NCBI RefSeq assembly: GCF_029953285.1
Contig: NZ_JASAOI010000006.1
Location: forward strand, 1-64,000
DNA: 64,000 bases
Reading direction: 5' to 3'
DNA from: Yinghuangia seranimata
GTDB taxonomy: Bacteria; Actinomycetota; Actinomycetes; Streptomycetales; Streptomycetaceae
In this document: positions 8,820-16,755 of the stretch, piece after piece
Numbering within the stretch: the stretch's first letter is position 1
Layout of the letters: every line of letters starts with the position of its first letter
Program-made: the position numbers and the translations under genes
The notes under the pieces: model-generated
Told to the model about the DNA's origin: nothing
Database searches by the model: none
The model's input: the letters and a program-made list of their open reading frames with translations, nothing else

Positions 8820-8858
8820 GAAGGGTTTCTCCTCAGGGTCGTGCGGGAGCCTGGCCAA

Positions 8859-8902
8859 CGTATAAGTCATCGCTTGACACGGTCAAGTGTGCTGCTTAGC
8901 GT
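8859..8902. promoter_or_regulatory. Overlapping divergent promoters with MarR-type operator
   Basis: The inverted repeat TTGACACGGTCAA (8874-8886) supplies the -35 box for both directions. Leftward: TTGACC (8886-8881), 16 bases, TATACG (8864-8859), feeding the SDR gene. Rightward: TTGACA (8874-8879), 17 bases, TAGCGT (8897-8902), with start expected near 8910. A repressor bound here would block both promoters. The repeat matches the one before marR at 6637-6649. Confidence 0.65.
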
Positions 8903-8909
8903 GCGCTGG

Positions 8910-9761
8910 GTGGGTACCTCAGCCGAAATCTCCTCCGAGCCCGTGCGGCTCGACATCGTCGACGGCGTCGCGGTCGTCACACTCGACCGACCCGACAAGC
9001 TCAACGTCTTCTCCGGCGGCATGGGTTCCTCACTCGGCGCAGCCTATGCGCGATGCGACGCCGACGACAGCGTCCGCGCGGTGGTCCTGACCGGCGCCGG
9101 ACGGGCGTTCTGCGCGGGCGCCGACCTCACCCCCGAGGCCGACAGCTTCGGCGCGCCCAAGGCGCCGAAGGCGTTCAGCGCCTCGCCCGTCGACCCGCCC
9201 GCGTGGCGCATCCGCAAGCCGGTCATCGCCGCGGTCAACGGCCACGCCATCGGCATCGGGCTCACGCTCGCGATGGAGTGCGACATCCGCTACATCGCCG
9301 CCGAGGCCAAACTCGCCATCCCGCAGGTGCGCCGCGGCATGGTGCCCGACGCCCGCTCGCACTGGACACTCCCGCGCGCCACCTCGCGCGCCGTCGCCGC
9401 CGACATCCTGCTGACCGGCCGCACCTTCCTCGGCACCGAGGCGCTCGCCCTCGGCATCGCCTCGCGCGTCCTGCCCGCCGACCAGGTGCTCGACGCCGCG
9501 CTGGAGACCGCGCGCGACATCGCGCTCAACGTCAACCCGCTGTCCGCCGCGCTCACCAAGCGGCTGCTGTGGCGGGACGACGCCGGGCCCGACGCCGTCG
9601 AGCGCGCCGAAACCGCGTACCACCGCCTGCTCATGGGCGGGCCGGACGCCAGGGAAGGCGCGCTCGCCTGGATGGAGCGGCGCCCGCCGCAGTGGACCTC
9701 GCGGGTGGGCGAGGACTGGCATCGTGTGCAGGACCTTGAGGAACAGGAGCACCAGACGTGA
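8910..9761 (+). CDS. Enoyl-CoA hydratase/isomerase family protein
   Basis: Crotonase-fold protein of 283 residues. The oxyanion-hole segments are GAGRAFCAGADL and NGHAIGIGLTLAMECDIRYIA. The usual Glu of the second catalytic region is not obvious in IPQVRRGMVPDARSH, so the exact reaction (hydratase, isomerase or other crotonase) is open. GTG 8910 coincides with the predicted transcription start, implying a leaderless mRNA; in-frame GTGs at 8889 and 8901 are alternatives. It overlaps the next gene by GTGA, so the two are co-translated, and is probably controlled by the MarR regulator. Confidence 0.87.
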   Translation: MGTSAEISSEPVRLDIVDGVAVVTLDRPDKLNVFSGGMGSSLGAAYARCDADDSVRAVVLTGAGRAFCAGADLTPEADSFGAPKAPKAFSASPVDPPAWRIRKPVIAAVNGHAIGIGLTLAMECDIRYIAAEAKLAIPQVRRGMVPDARSHWTLPRATSRAVAADILLTGRTFLGTEALALGIASRVLPADQVLDAALETARDIALNVNPLSAALTKRLLWRDDAGPDAVERAETAYHRLLMGGPDAREGALAWMERRPPQWTSRVGEDWHRVQDLEEQEHQT

Positions 9762-10816
9762 CCCAAGCCGCAGCCGTACCCCTCCCGCCGCTCGACGTCA
9801 TGGCGGCCGGCCAGGGCCTGCGCGGCACCGCCGAGACCGCCGCCGCCGCGGAACGCGCCGGCTTCGACGGGCTGTGGCTCACCGAGGGCGGCCGCACCGC
9901 GTTCGGCGCCGCGACCGCCGCCGCGCTGGCCACCTCGACGCTCACCGTCGGCACGGGCATCGCCGTCGCGTTCGCGCGCAGCCCGATGATCGCCGCGGCC
10001 GCCGCGCGCGAACTCCAGGAGGCCACCGGGGGCCGGTTCATCCTCGGCCTCGGCACCCAGGTGCGCGCCCACGTCGAACGCCGCTACTCGGCGGCCTTCG
10101 ACCACCCCGGGCCGCGCCTGCGCGAGTACGTGGAGTCCGTGCGGGCCATCTGGCGGGCCTTCCGCGGCGAGGAACGCCTGCGCTACCAGGGCGAGTTCTA
10201 CAAGTTCACGCTCATGACACCGGAGTGGTCGCCGGGGCCCGTCGACCTGCCGGACCCGGAGATCTACCTCGCCGGCGTCAACCCGTGGATGCTGCGGATG
10301 ATCGGCGAGGTCGGCGACGGCCTGCACGTCCACCCGCTGCACAGCGTCCGCTACCTCGACGAGGTCGTCCGGCCCGAACTCGCCGCGGGCGCGGCGCGGG
10401 CCGACCGTGACCCGGCGGACATCGCGCTCGTGGTGCCCGTCATGACCGCCACCGGCGAGACCGACGAGGAGGTCGACCGCGAACGCGACAAACTGCGCAT
10501 GCGGCTGGCGTTCTACGGCTCGACCCCCGGCTACGCGAAGGTCTTCGAGACGCACGGCTGGGACGACCTCCAGCCGCGCCTGAACCGGCTCTTCGCGGCG
10601 AAGGACAGTGCGGGGATGGGCGAGGCGATCACCGACGAGGTGCTCGACGCGCTGACGGTGAGCGCCCCGTGGGGCGGCCTGGCGGGTGCGCTGGCCGACC
10701 GGTACCGGGGGAAGGCGGACCGGCTCGTCGCGTACTCGGCCGTCGGCACGTGGAAGTCGCCCGAGGTCGTGGAGCGCTGGGCCCAGGTGGCGGCGGACTG
10801 GCGCAAGCTGGGCTGA
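9758..10816 (+). CDS. LLM-class F420-dependent oxidoreductase
   Basis: Luciferase-like TIM-barrel oxidoreductase of 352 residues, resembling the actinobacterial F420 group that includes the MSMEG_2256-type subfamily. Visible features are GFDGLWLTEGGRTAFGAATAAA near the N-terminus, the TVGTGIAVAFARSP strand, GGRFILGLGTQVRAH and the NPWMLRMIGEVGDGLHVHP segment. The GTG start overlaps the hydratase stop (GTGA). With the hydratase and SDR it forms a set able to oxidise and hydrate acyl-CoA or terpenoid/steroid-like intermediates, but the pathway is not identified. Confidence 0.87.
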   Translation: MTQAAAVPLPPLDVMAAGQGLRGTAETAAAAERAGFDGLWLTEGGRTAFGAATAAALATSTLTVGTGIAVAFARSPMIAAAAARELQEATGGRFILGLGTQVRAHVERRYSAAFDHPGPRLREYVESVRAIWRAFRGEERLRYQGEFYKFTLMTPEWSPGPVDLPDPEIYLAGVNPWMLRMIGEVGDGLHVHPLHSVRYLDEVVRPELAAGAARADRDPADIALVVPVMTATGETDEEVDRERDKLRMRLAFYGSTPGYAKVFETHGWDDLQPRLNRLFAAKDSAGMGEAITDEVLDALTVSAPWGGLAGALADRYRGKADRLVAYSAVGTWKSPEVVERWAQVAADWRKLG

Positions 10817-10924
10817 CGGTTCACTCCGGCCGCCGGCCCGCCCGCGCCTCACGGTGCGGCGGGACCGACGGCCGGAGGGCCGCTCCGACGGCGGGTGGGT
10901 GCCGACGGGGACGGCGGCTCGTGG

Positions 10925-10941
10925 GGCCCGGAGCCCGGGCC
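10925..10941. terminator. Short GC hairpin between convergent genes
   Basis: GGCCCGG-AGC-CCGGGCC is a perfect 7-bp stem with a 3-base loop, located between the oxidoreductase stop and the end of the small gene. It may serve both directions. Confidence 0.35.
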
Positions 10942-10955
10942 GGACGGGCGCGCGG

Positions 10956-11156
10956 CTAGGACAACGGGATCAGTTGCTCCGGCCGGACAGTGACCATCAC
11001 CTGACGCGTGCCGCCCATCACGCCGGGGACGGTGAAGGCGACCGAGACGCCCCGGAACCCGACGTCGGTCACCACCCCCTCGGCGTCGCGCGGTACGTAC
11101 GGTTTGCTCCAGCTCTCGATGTCGGTCCCGGCCATCACCGGGTCGCCGATCTTCAT
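10956..11156 (-). CDS. Small conserved-looking protein of unknown function
   Basis: Protein of 66 residues with no recognised family. It is soluble, beta-rich in appearance (EGVVTDVGF, VSVAFTVPG, RQVMVTVRPEQL) and resembles a small SH3/KOW-like barrel. A good ribosome site (AGGAAGGGG) precedes the ATG, and the codon bias fits its neighbours, so it is likely real. It stands alone between the oxidoreductase and an MFS gene. Confidence 0.65.
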   Translation of the reverse strand: MKIGDPVMAGTDIESWSKPYVPRDAEGVVTDVGFRGVSVAFTVPGVMGGTRQVMVTVRPEQLIPLS

Positions 11157-11244
11157 ATGCCGCCCCTTCCTCGGGGATGGAGTGGAAGGCAGGAAGCCAC
11201 CCAGTCAACTCCCGAACTCCGGGAAGTGCGGCTGATTTTCGTGT

Positions 11245-12927
11245 TTACACTCGATTGAGTGACCCTTCGGGTATGCGGCGGGTCAAACCGGCGAACACGC
11301 ATGCGAGTGCGGCGAGTGCCAGGCCGCCGCCGAGGAACAGCGCCGCCCGGACCGCGACGTGGTCCGCGACCAGCCCGCCCGCGACCGACCCCATCGAGAT
11401 CGCGATCTGAAACGCCGTCACGAACACCGCCGAGCCGGCCTCGGGCGCCTTCGGCGTGCTCTGCGCCATCCACACCTGCAGGCTGACCGGCACCGCGCCG
11501 TACCCGACTCCCCACACCAGGATCAGCGCGACCGCCGCCGGAGCCCAGACCCCGGCCACCGGCAGCACCAGCACCGAGCCCGCCACCAGCGCGAACGCCC
11601 GCACCGCCGTGACCCGCAGCCGACCGGCGGCCGCCACCCCGAGCGTGAAGTTGCCCACGACGCCCGCGAGCCCGTACCCGACGAGGACCACCCCGACGGC
11701 GCCCGCGCCGAGCCCGGCGAGGTCCTCCAACACCGGCCGTACATAGGTGTAGGCCGCGAAGTGCCCGCCGACGAGCAGCAGCAACGCCAACAGCGCCACC
11801 CGCGCCGGCCGCTCCCGCAGCACCTTGGGGAAGTCACCGGCCCGCAGCGCCGCCTGCGCCGTCAGCTTCGGCAGCACGAAGAGCAGGACGACGAGCACCA
11901 CCAGAGCGAATCCCGCCATCGCGCCGAACGCCCAGCGCCAGCCCCAGCGCGCACCGACCAGTGTCCCGACCGGAACCCCGAGCACGGACGCGACCGCGAC
12001 CCCGCCGAACACCACGGCACTGGCCCGGCCGACGTCCTCAGGCGCCGCCAACCGCCCGGCGATCCCGGCCCCGATGGCCCAGAACCCGCCCACGCTCAGC
12101 CCGACGAGCACCCGCGCGACGAGAAACAGCCCGAAGTTCGGCGCGAGCGCGGAAAGAACATTCGACGCAAGCAACAGCGCCGTCATCGCAACCAGCACAA
12201 CCCGCCGATCAAGCCGCCCCACCGCGACAGTGAGCACAGGCGCGGCGACGGTCGCGACGATCCCACACACGGTCATGGCAATCCCGGCCGTCCCGTCGGA
12301 CACGTCCAGCCCGGTCGCGATGGGCGTCAGCAACCCGACCGGCAGCATTTCCGTCGTCACGACGGCGAACGTCCCGAACGCGACCGCGACGACGGCGGCC
12401 CAACGGGTACGGGGGAGGGGTTCGGAGAGGCCGGGTTCGCGTGCACCGGCCGTGTGCTCGCCGACAGCGTTGCCGGCGTGGTCGGCCCCATGCCCGCCGG
12501 CCGCCGCGCCGGCCCCCGCGCCGGCAGTGCGCGCGGTGCTCGCCGCGTCGTCGGTGAGACTGGGCGCGTGCTCGCCGGCGCTCGCCGCGCCCGTCGTCGT
12601 GCTTGCTGCGGGGCTTGGTACGTGCTTGCCCATGCCAGTTGTGCCCGGCGCGCCCGTCACGTAGGTGCCTGCGTGCTCGCTAACGCCCGCGGCGCCTGCG
12701 GCGCCCGTGCTTGACGGGCCCGCCGCGCCGGCGCTGTGGCTGGGCGCACGCTCGCCGGCGCTCGCCGCGCCCGCTGTGTTTGCTACGCCCGCCGCGTGGG
12801 TGGCCGCGTGCTCGCCGGCGCTCACCGCGCCCGTCGTCGTGCTTGCCGTGCCCGTCGCGTCGTCTGCGTGCGTCGAGCCTTGTGTCACGACGCCCGTTCC
12901 GGGCGTCGGCTCGTTGATCCTTTGCAT
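11245..12927 (-). CDS. MFS transporter with long repeat-rich N-terminal extension
   Basis: Major facilitator of 560 residues. Residues from about 178 onward form a 12-helix DHA1-type efflux carrier like NepI/SotB drug, sugar or nucleoside exporters; the motif VLVGLSVGGFWAIGAGIAGRL and the motif A region DRRVVLV are seen. The first 175 or so residues are not typical of the family: they consist of Ala/Gly/Thr/Ser-rich degenerate repeats around SAGEHA-x2-H-x-AG, repeated at least six times. The ATG at 12927 has only a weak ribosome site, so translation might begin further in; the extension stays in frame with coding-like GC bias. Divergent from a LysR gene that probably controls it. Confidence 0.85.
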   Translation of the reverse strand: MQRINEPTPGTGVVTQGSTHADDATGTASTTTGAVSAGEHAATHAAGVANTAGAASAGERAPSHSAGAAGPSSTGAAGAAGVSEHAGTYVTGAPGTTGMGKHVPSPAASTTTGAASAGEHAPSLTDDAASTARTAGAGAGAAAGGHGADHAGNAVGEHTAGAREPGLSEPLPRTRWAAVVAVAFGTFAVVTTEMLPVGLLTPIATGLDVSDGTAGIAMTVCGIVATVAAPVLTVAVGRLDRRVVLVAMTALLLASNVLSALAPNFGLFLVARVLVGLSVGGFWAIGAGIAGRLAAPEDVGRASAVVFGGVAVASVLGVPVGTLVGARWGWRWAFGAMAGFALVVLVVLLFVLPKLTAQAALRAGDFPKVLRERPARVALLALLLLVGGHFAAYTYVRPVLEDLAGLGAGAVGVVLVGYGLAGVVGNFTLGVAAAGRLRVTAVRAFALVAGSVLVLPVAGVWAPAAVALILVWGVGYGAVPVSLQVWMAQSTPKAPEAGSAVFVTAFQIAISMGSVAGGLVADHVAVRAALFLGGGLALAALACVFAGLTRRIPEGSLNRV

Positions 12928-12983
12928 GGGGTCAGCCTTCGCGCGGGGCAGGGCCCGAACAACGGCGAAGGTCTTATCCGTCC

Positions 12984-12998
12984 ATTAACCTGGCTAAT
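12984..12998. promoter_or_regulatory. LysR-type box (T-N11-A)
   Basis: ATTA-N7-TAAT forms a perfect interrupted palindrome containing T-N11-A, the classical LysR-family contact. It lies between the divergent MFS and lysR genes, 26 bases before the lysR start, and should regulate both. Confidence 0.6.
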
Positions 12999-13024
12999 CC
13001 ATCGAGGCCAGGGGGCGGTTGCGG

Positions 13025-13927
13025 GTGTATGGGCTGGAGGCTCGTGAGCTCGAGTGCTTTCTTGTGCTCAGTGAGGAGCTGCACTTCGGGCGGGCGGCGG
13101 AGCGGCTTTATGTGTCGCAGGGGCGGGTCAGCCAGCTGTTGCGGGCGCTGGAGTCGCGGATCGGGGGGCGGTTGCTGGAGCGGTCCAGCCGGAGGGTGGC
13201 GTTGACCCCGTTGGGGGAGCGGTTCGTCGGGGAGCTGCGGCCGGCGTATGCGGCTCTGCACGAGGTCGTGGCCGGGGCGCGGGATCTCGCTCGTGGGGTC
13301 GCCGGGCGGCTGCGGGTCGGGTTCGTCGGGACGCCGAACCGGAGCCTGATGGGCGTGCTCGACGCGTACGCGCTGCGGTATCCCGACGTCGAGGTCGGCG
13401 TCGACGAGCTGGCGCTCAACGATCCGTTCGGGCCGATCCGGCGGGGCGAGGTGGACGCCGCGTTCGTGTGTCTGCCGGTCGCGGAGCCGGACCTCGCGGT
13501 GGGCCGGGCGTTTTCCGGGGCGCCGCAGGTGCTCGCCGTGTCGGAGCGGCATCCGCTGGCGGCGCGCGCGTCGGTCGGTGCGGAGGACCTGGCCGCGTGC
13601 GCGATGGTCGACATCGACGAGCCCGCGCCGGCCGCGTGGCGTGAACTGTTCGCCCCGACCCGTACGCCGGGCGGCCTGCCGATCGCCCGCGGGCCGCGGG
13701 TGCGGACGTTCCAGGCCGCGATGACGACGGTCGCCGCGGACCGCGCGGCGATGGTGATCTGCCATCCGAGCGCGCAGTTCAACCGGGGCCGCGGCGTCGC
13801 GTTCGTCCCGATCAGGGACCTGCCGGACACCAGTCTGGCGCTGGTGTGGCCGCGCGAGGCGCCGGGCCCGCGGGTGCTCGACCTCGACCGGGTGGTGCGC
13901 GAGGCCGCCCCGGATTGTGCTCTATGA
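13025..13927 (+). CDS. LysR-family transcriptional regulator
   Basis: Regulator of 300 residues. The N-terminal helix-turn-helix reads ECFLVLSEELHFGRAAERL and VSQGRVSQLLRALE, followed by the linker helix and a substrate-binding domain of the periplasmic-binding type (RLRVGFVGT through ALVWPREAPG). GTG 13025 is preferred, having AGGGGG 9 bases upstream; TTG 13019 is the alternative. Divergent placement and the T-N11-A box imply it responds to a substrate of the adjacent exporter. Confidence 0.88.
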   Translation: MYGLEARELECFLVLSEELHFGRAAERLYVSQGRVSQLLRALESRIGGRLLERSSRRVALTPLGERFVGELRPAYAALHEVVAGARDLARGVAGRLRVGFVGTPNRSLMGVLDAYALRYPDVEVGVDELALNDPFGPIRRGEVDAAFVCLPVAEPDLAVGRAFSGAPQVLAVSERHPLAARASVGAEDLAACAMVDIDEPAPAAWRELFAPTRTPGGLPIARGPRVRTFQAAMTTVAADRAAMVICHPSAQFNRGRGVAFVPIRDLPDTSLALVWPREAPGPRVLDLDRVVREAAPDCAL

Positions 13928-13980
13928 CCGGCGTCACGTCCAGGCCTTGACTTTCTCCGCCGAGTGGCCATGCTGTTCAC

Positions 13981-13995
13981 CTGACGGTGCGTCAG
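13981..13995. promoter_or_regulatory. Candidate operator CTGACG-N3-CGTCAG
   Basis: Perfect inverted repeat of 6-bp arms around GTG. The core TGACG-N3-CGTCA recurs at 26609-26621. Many actinobacterial TetR-type regulators bind sites of this form, but none is encoded next to either copy. Confidence 0.4.
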
Positions 13996-14196
13996 TTAAT
14001 GGCCTGCATCACAGGTGGGACACAACGGTTAACACCGGCGAGATGTGTCTTCACAGTGACGTAACCACATGCTAAACACTGTCAACCAGTTCGGATCGGA
14101 GCCCCAACCGGGGATTCGGTTGGCAGCTCGCGGCGAGCGCTGAACCGGCCGTCCGTCCATCTCCGTATGTCAAGAGCGGTCACGTGCGCCCTTGTG

Positions 14197-14210
14197 GTGA
14201 CACGTGTCAC
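14197..14210. promoter_or_regulatory. Perfect 14-bp palindrome GTGACACGTGTCAC
   Basis: A gapless 14-bp palindrome located 57 bases before the MFS start codon, in the expected promoter or leader. It is a strong candidate for a dimeric repressor site; the protein is unknown. Confidence 0.4.
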
Positions 14211-14266
14211 GTGCACGCCCTGCCTCGCACACAGTTCATGCACAGCACAGAAACGGACAGGCCCTC

Positions 14267-15967
14267 ATGTCTGAGACCGCAGAAACCCCAGCAGGACCTC
14301 CCCGGCAGGTCTCCGACGACGACACCGGACGGCTCGACGGCGCTTCGAAGGGCCGGCTCTTCGCGATCCTCGCGATCATCGTCCTGTTCTCCGAGGTCGT
14401 CCCTCTCCAGTACGCGATGATCTCCGCCGCGGTTCCCAAGATCGCGCCGAGCTTCCCGTCCGCGGGTGAGGGCATATCGTGGATGATCGTCATCCTCGGT
14501 CTGGTCGGCGGCGCGATCAGCCCGCTGATCGGCAAGCTCTCCGACCTGTACGGCAAGAAGAAGATGCTGCTCGTCACCAGCGTCGCCTTCCTGGCCGGCA
14601 CCGTGCTGTGCGCCACCACCAGCACGTGGTCGCTGTTCCTGATCGGCCGCGGCCTGCAGGCCGTCGCGTTCGGCATGACCGCGATCGTCTACGGCCTGAT
14701 CCGCGACCTGATGCCGCGTAAGTTCGTGCCGGTCGCGATCGGCGTCTCGGCGACCGGCCTCGGCCTCTCCGCCGCGCTCGCGCCGATCCTGGCGGGCGTG
14801 CTGACCAACCACTTCTCGTGGCGCTCGCTGTTCTGGTTCCTGGCGATCTTCATGGTCGTCGCGATCCCGCTGCTCGTCGCGTTCGTCCCGGAGTCCAAGC
14901 TCCGCGTGCAGCAGAAGCTCGACTACGTCGGCGCGGTCGTCCTCGGCGCCGGCCTCGCGATGATCCTGCTCTACATCAGCCAGGGCGAGAACTGGGGCTG
15001 GGGCAAGCCGACGGCCTGGGGCTACGCGGTCGGCGGCGTCGCCGTCCTCGCGGTCTGGGCGCTGTGGGAGAAGCGCGTCGACCAGCCGCTGATCGACATG
15101 AAGCTGCTCACCGCGCCGAAGGTGGCCGCGGTCCTGGCGATCGCGTTCCTCGCCAACATGATCATCGGCGTGCAGAACTACCTGACCTCGTACATGTCGC
15201 AGACCCCCGAGGCCGGCGACCTGAAGAGTCAGATCACCGGCGGCATCGTGCAGCAGACCGAGGCCGGCGCGAAGGCGCAGGGCGCGCCCGACGCGATGAT
15301 CCCCGCGATCGTCGAGGGCGTGAAGCACGGCATCACCTTCAACGACGGTATGGGCTACGCACTCGGCTTCTCGATGCTCGCCATGGCGCTGCACCTGGCC
15401 ATCTGGCAGTCCATCGGCAGCATGATCTCCGGCCCCGTCGCCGGTGCCTGGGGCCAGCGGGTCGGCCTGCGCACCCCGATGATCGCGGGCATGTCGCTGC
15501 TGTCGGCCGGCGCGCTCATGTACGTCTTCCTGCACGACAACTGGCAGCTGATGCTCATCTGCGGCATCGTCTACGGCCTCGGCTTCGGCATGTACTACGC
15601 GGCCGCCCCGAACCTGATGATCGAGGCGGTTCCGCAGGAGCAGCAGGGCATCGCGTCCAGCATGCTGGTCGTCGCCCAGTCGTTCGGCGCGTCGGTCGGC
15701 GTCGCGTGCCTCTCGCCGATCTTCACGCGCAACGAGTTCGAGGTGTCGGTCAAGAACCCGATGACGCAGCAGGTCACCACCAACGTGATCCCGCAGGTCT
15801 ACACCGAGAACGCGTACGTCCAGGGCTTCTGGCTCGCGGTCGTCGTCGGCCTCATCGGCCTCGCCATCGCGATCTTCATGAAGCACGGCCGCACCAAGGC
15901 GACCGGCGGCCTCGGGCACGACGGTGCCACGCCGGACACCGAGGCGCGCGAGACCGTCGACGCCTGA
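14267..15967 (+). CDS. MFS multidrug efflux transporter, DHA2-like
   Basis: Membrane transporter of 566 residues with about 14 predicted helices, typical of proton-driven drug exporters. Motif A is GKLSDLYGKKKMLL, and motif C-like glycine segments appear around LGLSAALAPILAGVL. An extended hydrophilic loop (residues about 315-365, TSYMSQTPEAGDLKSQ...) interrupts the helices. ATG 14267 is used; an in-frame codon at 14204 would add 21 unlikely residues. The C-terminal tail is charged and cytoplasmic. It is transcribed alone and ends in a strong terminator. The substrate is not evident; the palindromes in its leader suggest ligand-responsive control. Confidence 0.88.
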   Translation: MSETAETPAGPPRQVSDDDTGRLDGASKGRLFAILAIIVLFSEVVPLQYAMISAAVPKIAPSFPSAGEGISWMIVILGLVGGAISPLIGKLSDLYGKKKMLLVTSVAFLAGTVLCATTSTWSLFLIGRGLQAVAFGMTAIVYGLIRDLMPRKFVPVAIGVSATGLGLSAALAPILAGVLTNHFSWRSLFWFLAIFMVVAIPLLVAFVPESKLRVQQKLDYVGAVVLGAGLAMILLYISQGENWGWGKPTAWGYAVGGVAVLAVWALWEKRVDQPLIDMKLLTAPKVAAVLAIAFLANMIIGVQNYLTSYMSQTPEAGDLKSQITGGIVQQTEAGAKAQGAPDAMIPAIVEGVKHGITFNDGMGYALGFSMLAMALHLAIWQSIGSMISGPVAGAWGQRVGLRTPMIAGMSLLSAGALMYVFLHDNWQLMLICGIVYGLGFGMYYAAAPNLMIEAVPQEQQGIASSMLVVAQSFGASVGVACLSPIFTRNEFEVSVKNPMTQQVTTNVIPQVYTENAYVQGFWLAVVVGLIGLAIAIFMKHGRTKATGGLGHDGATPDTEARETVDA

Positions 15968-15984
15968 CACAGCGTCACCACACG

Positions 15985-16020
15985 GAAGGGCCCCGGGACC
16001 TCACGGTCCCGGGGCCCTTC
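15985..16020. terminator. Strong 16-bp stem terminator
   Basis: GAAGGGCCCCGGGACC (15985-16000), loop TCAC, then the exact complement GGTCCCGGGGCCCTTC (16005-16020). It lies 18 bases after the MFS stop and also follows the convergent cysC, so it likely works in both directions. Confidence 0.85.
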
Positions 16021-16046
16021 CCGTTCGTGCCTCGGCGGGCTTCGCG

Positions 16047-16637
16047 TCAGGCGCCCAGCAGCCGGTCCAGCTCCGCGACCAGCCGCGCCGCCTGCTCCTC
16101 CGGTCCGCCGTCCGCCGGGGTCAGCCGCAGCTCGGGGGAGAGCGGGGCCTCGTACGGGGCGTCGATGCCGGTGAAGTCCCGGATCTCGCCCGCGCGGGCC
16201 TTGGCGTACAGGCCCTTGGGGTCGCGCCGCTCGCACTCCTCGATCGGGGTGTCGACGAACACCTCGAGGAACGGCAGCCCGTCCTTGTCGTGCAGCTCGC
16301 GGGCCCGGTCCCGGTCGGCGCGGTACGGGCTGATCACCGGCACCAGCACGACGACGCCCGCGTCCGCGAACAGCCGCGCGACCTCGCTGACCCGGCGGAT
16401 GTTCTCGGTACGGTCCGTCTCGCCGAAGCCGAGGTCCGCGTTGAGGCCGTGCCGCACGTTGTCGCCGTCCAGCCGGTACGCCGCGACGCCGCGCTCGACG
16501 AGCAGCCGCTCGGCCACCACCGACACCGTCGACTTGCCGGAGCCGGACAGGCCGGTGAACCACACCGTGGCGCCCCGACCGGGGCGGTCGGCGCGGGTGA
16601 CGCCGCTGTCGTGCCACACCACGTTCGTGCTGCTCAT
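16047..16637 (-). CDS. cysC: Adenylylsulfate kinase
   Basis: Phosphorylates adenosine 5'-phosphosulfate to PAPS with ATP in sulfate activation. The 196-residue length fits the family. Walker A is GLSGSGKST, and the APS-binding and lid segments are [15 protein letters not shown] and [12 protein letters not shown], with [22 protein letters not shown] further on. No cysH, cysD or cysN gene is adjacent, so PAPS may serve sulfotransferases or assimilation encoded elsewhere. It stands alone downstream of a protease gene. Confidence 0.95.
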   Translation of the reverse strand: MSSTNVVWHDSGVTRADRPGRGATVWFTGLSGSGKSTVSVVAERLLVERGVAAYRLDGDNVRHGLNADLGFGETDRTENIRRVSEVARLFADAGVVVLVPVISPYRADRDRARELHDKDGLPFLEVFVDTPIEECERRDPKGLYAKARAGEIRDFTGIDAPYEAPLSPELRLTPADGGPEEQAARLVAELDRLLGA

Positions 16638-16755
16638 GTCGCTGCCGCTCCGTTCGTACCGACCGTCCCCGGTGCCCGTTGTGTGCTCCGGGGACGGTAC
16701 CTCGATCGGCGCGAGGCGGGCGGAACGGTTCAGTACGTGGGCAGCGGCGACGGGC

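Larger units (their letters stand above)
13928..14266. other. Long leader region upstream of MFS efflux gene
   Basis: A 339-base non-coding stretch, less GC-rich than its surroundings. It holds two palindromes, CTGACG-GTG-CGTCAG (13981-13995) and GTGACACGTGTCAC (14197-14210). No regulator gene lies immediately upstream apart from lysR. The region probably contains the MFS promoter and an unidentified repressor's operators. Confidence 0.5.
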
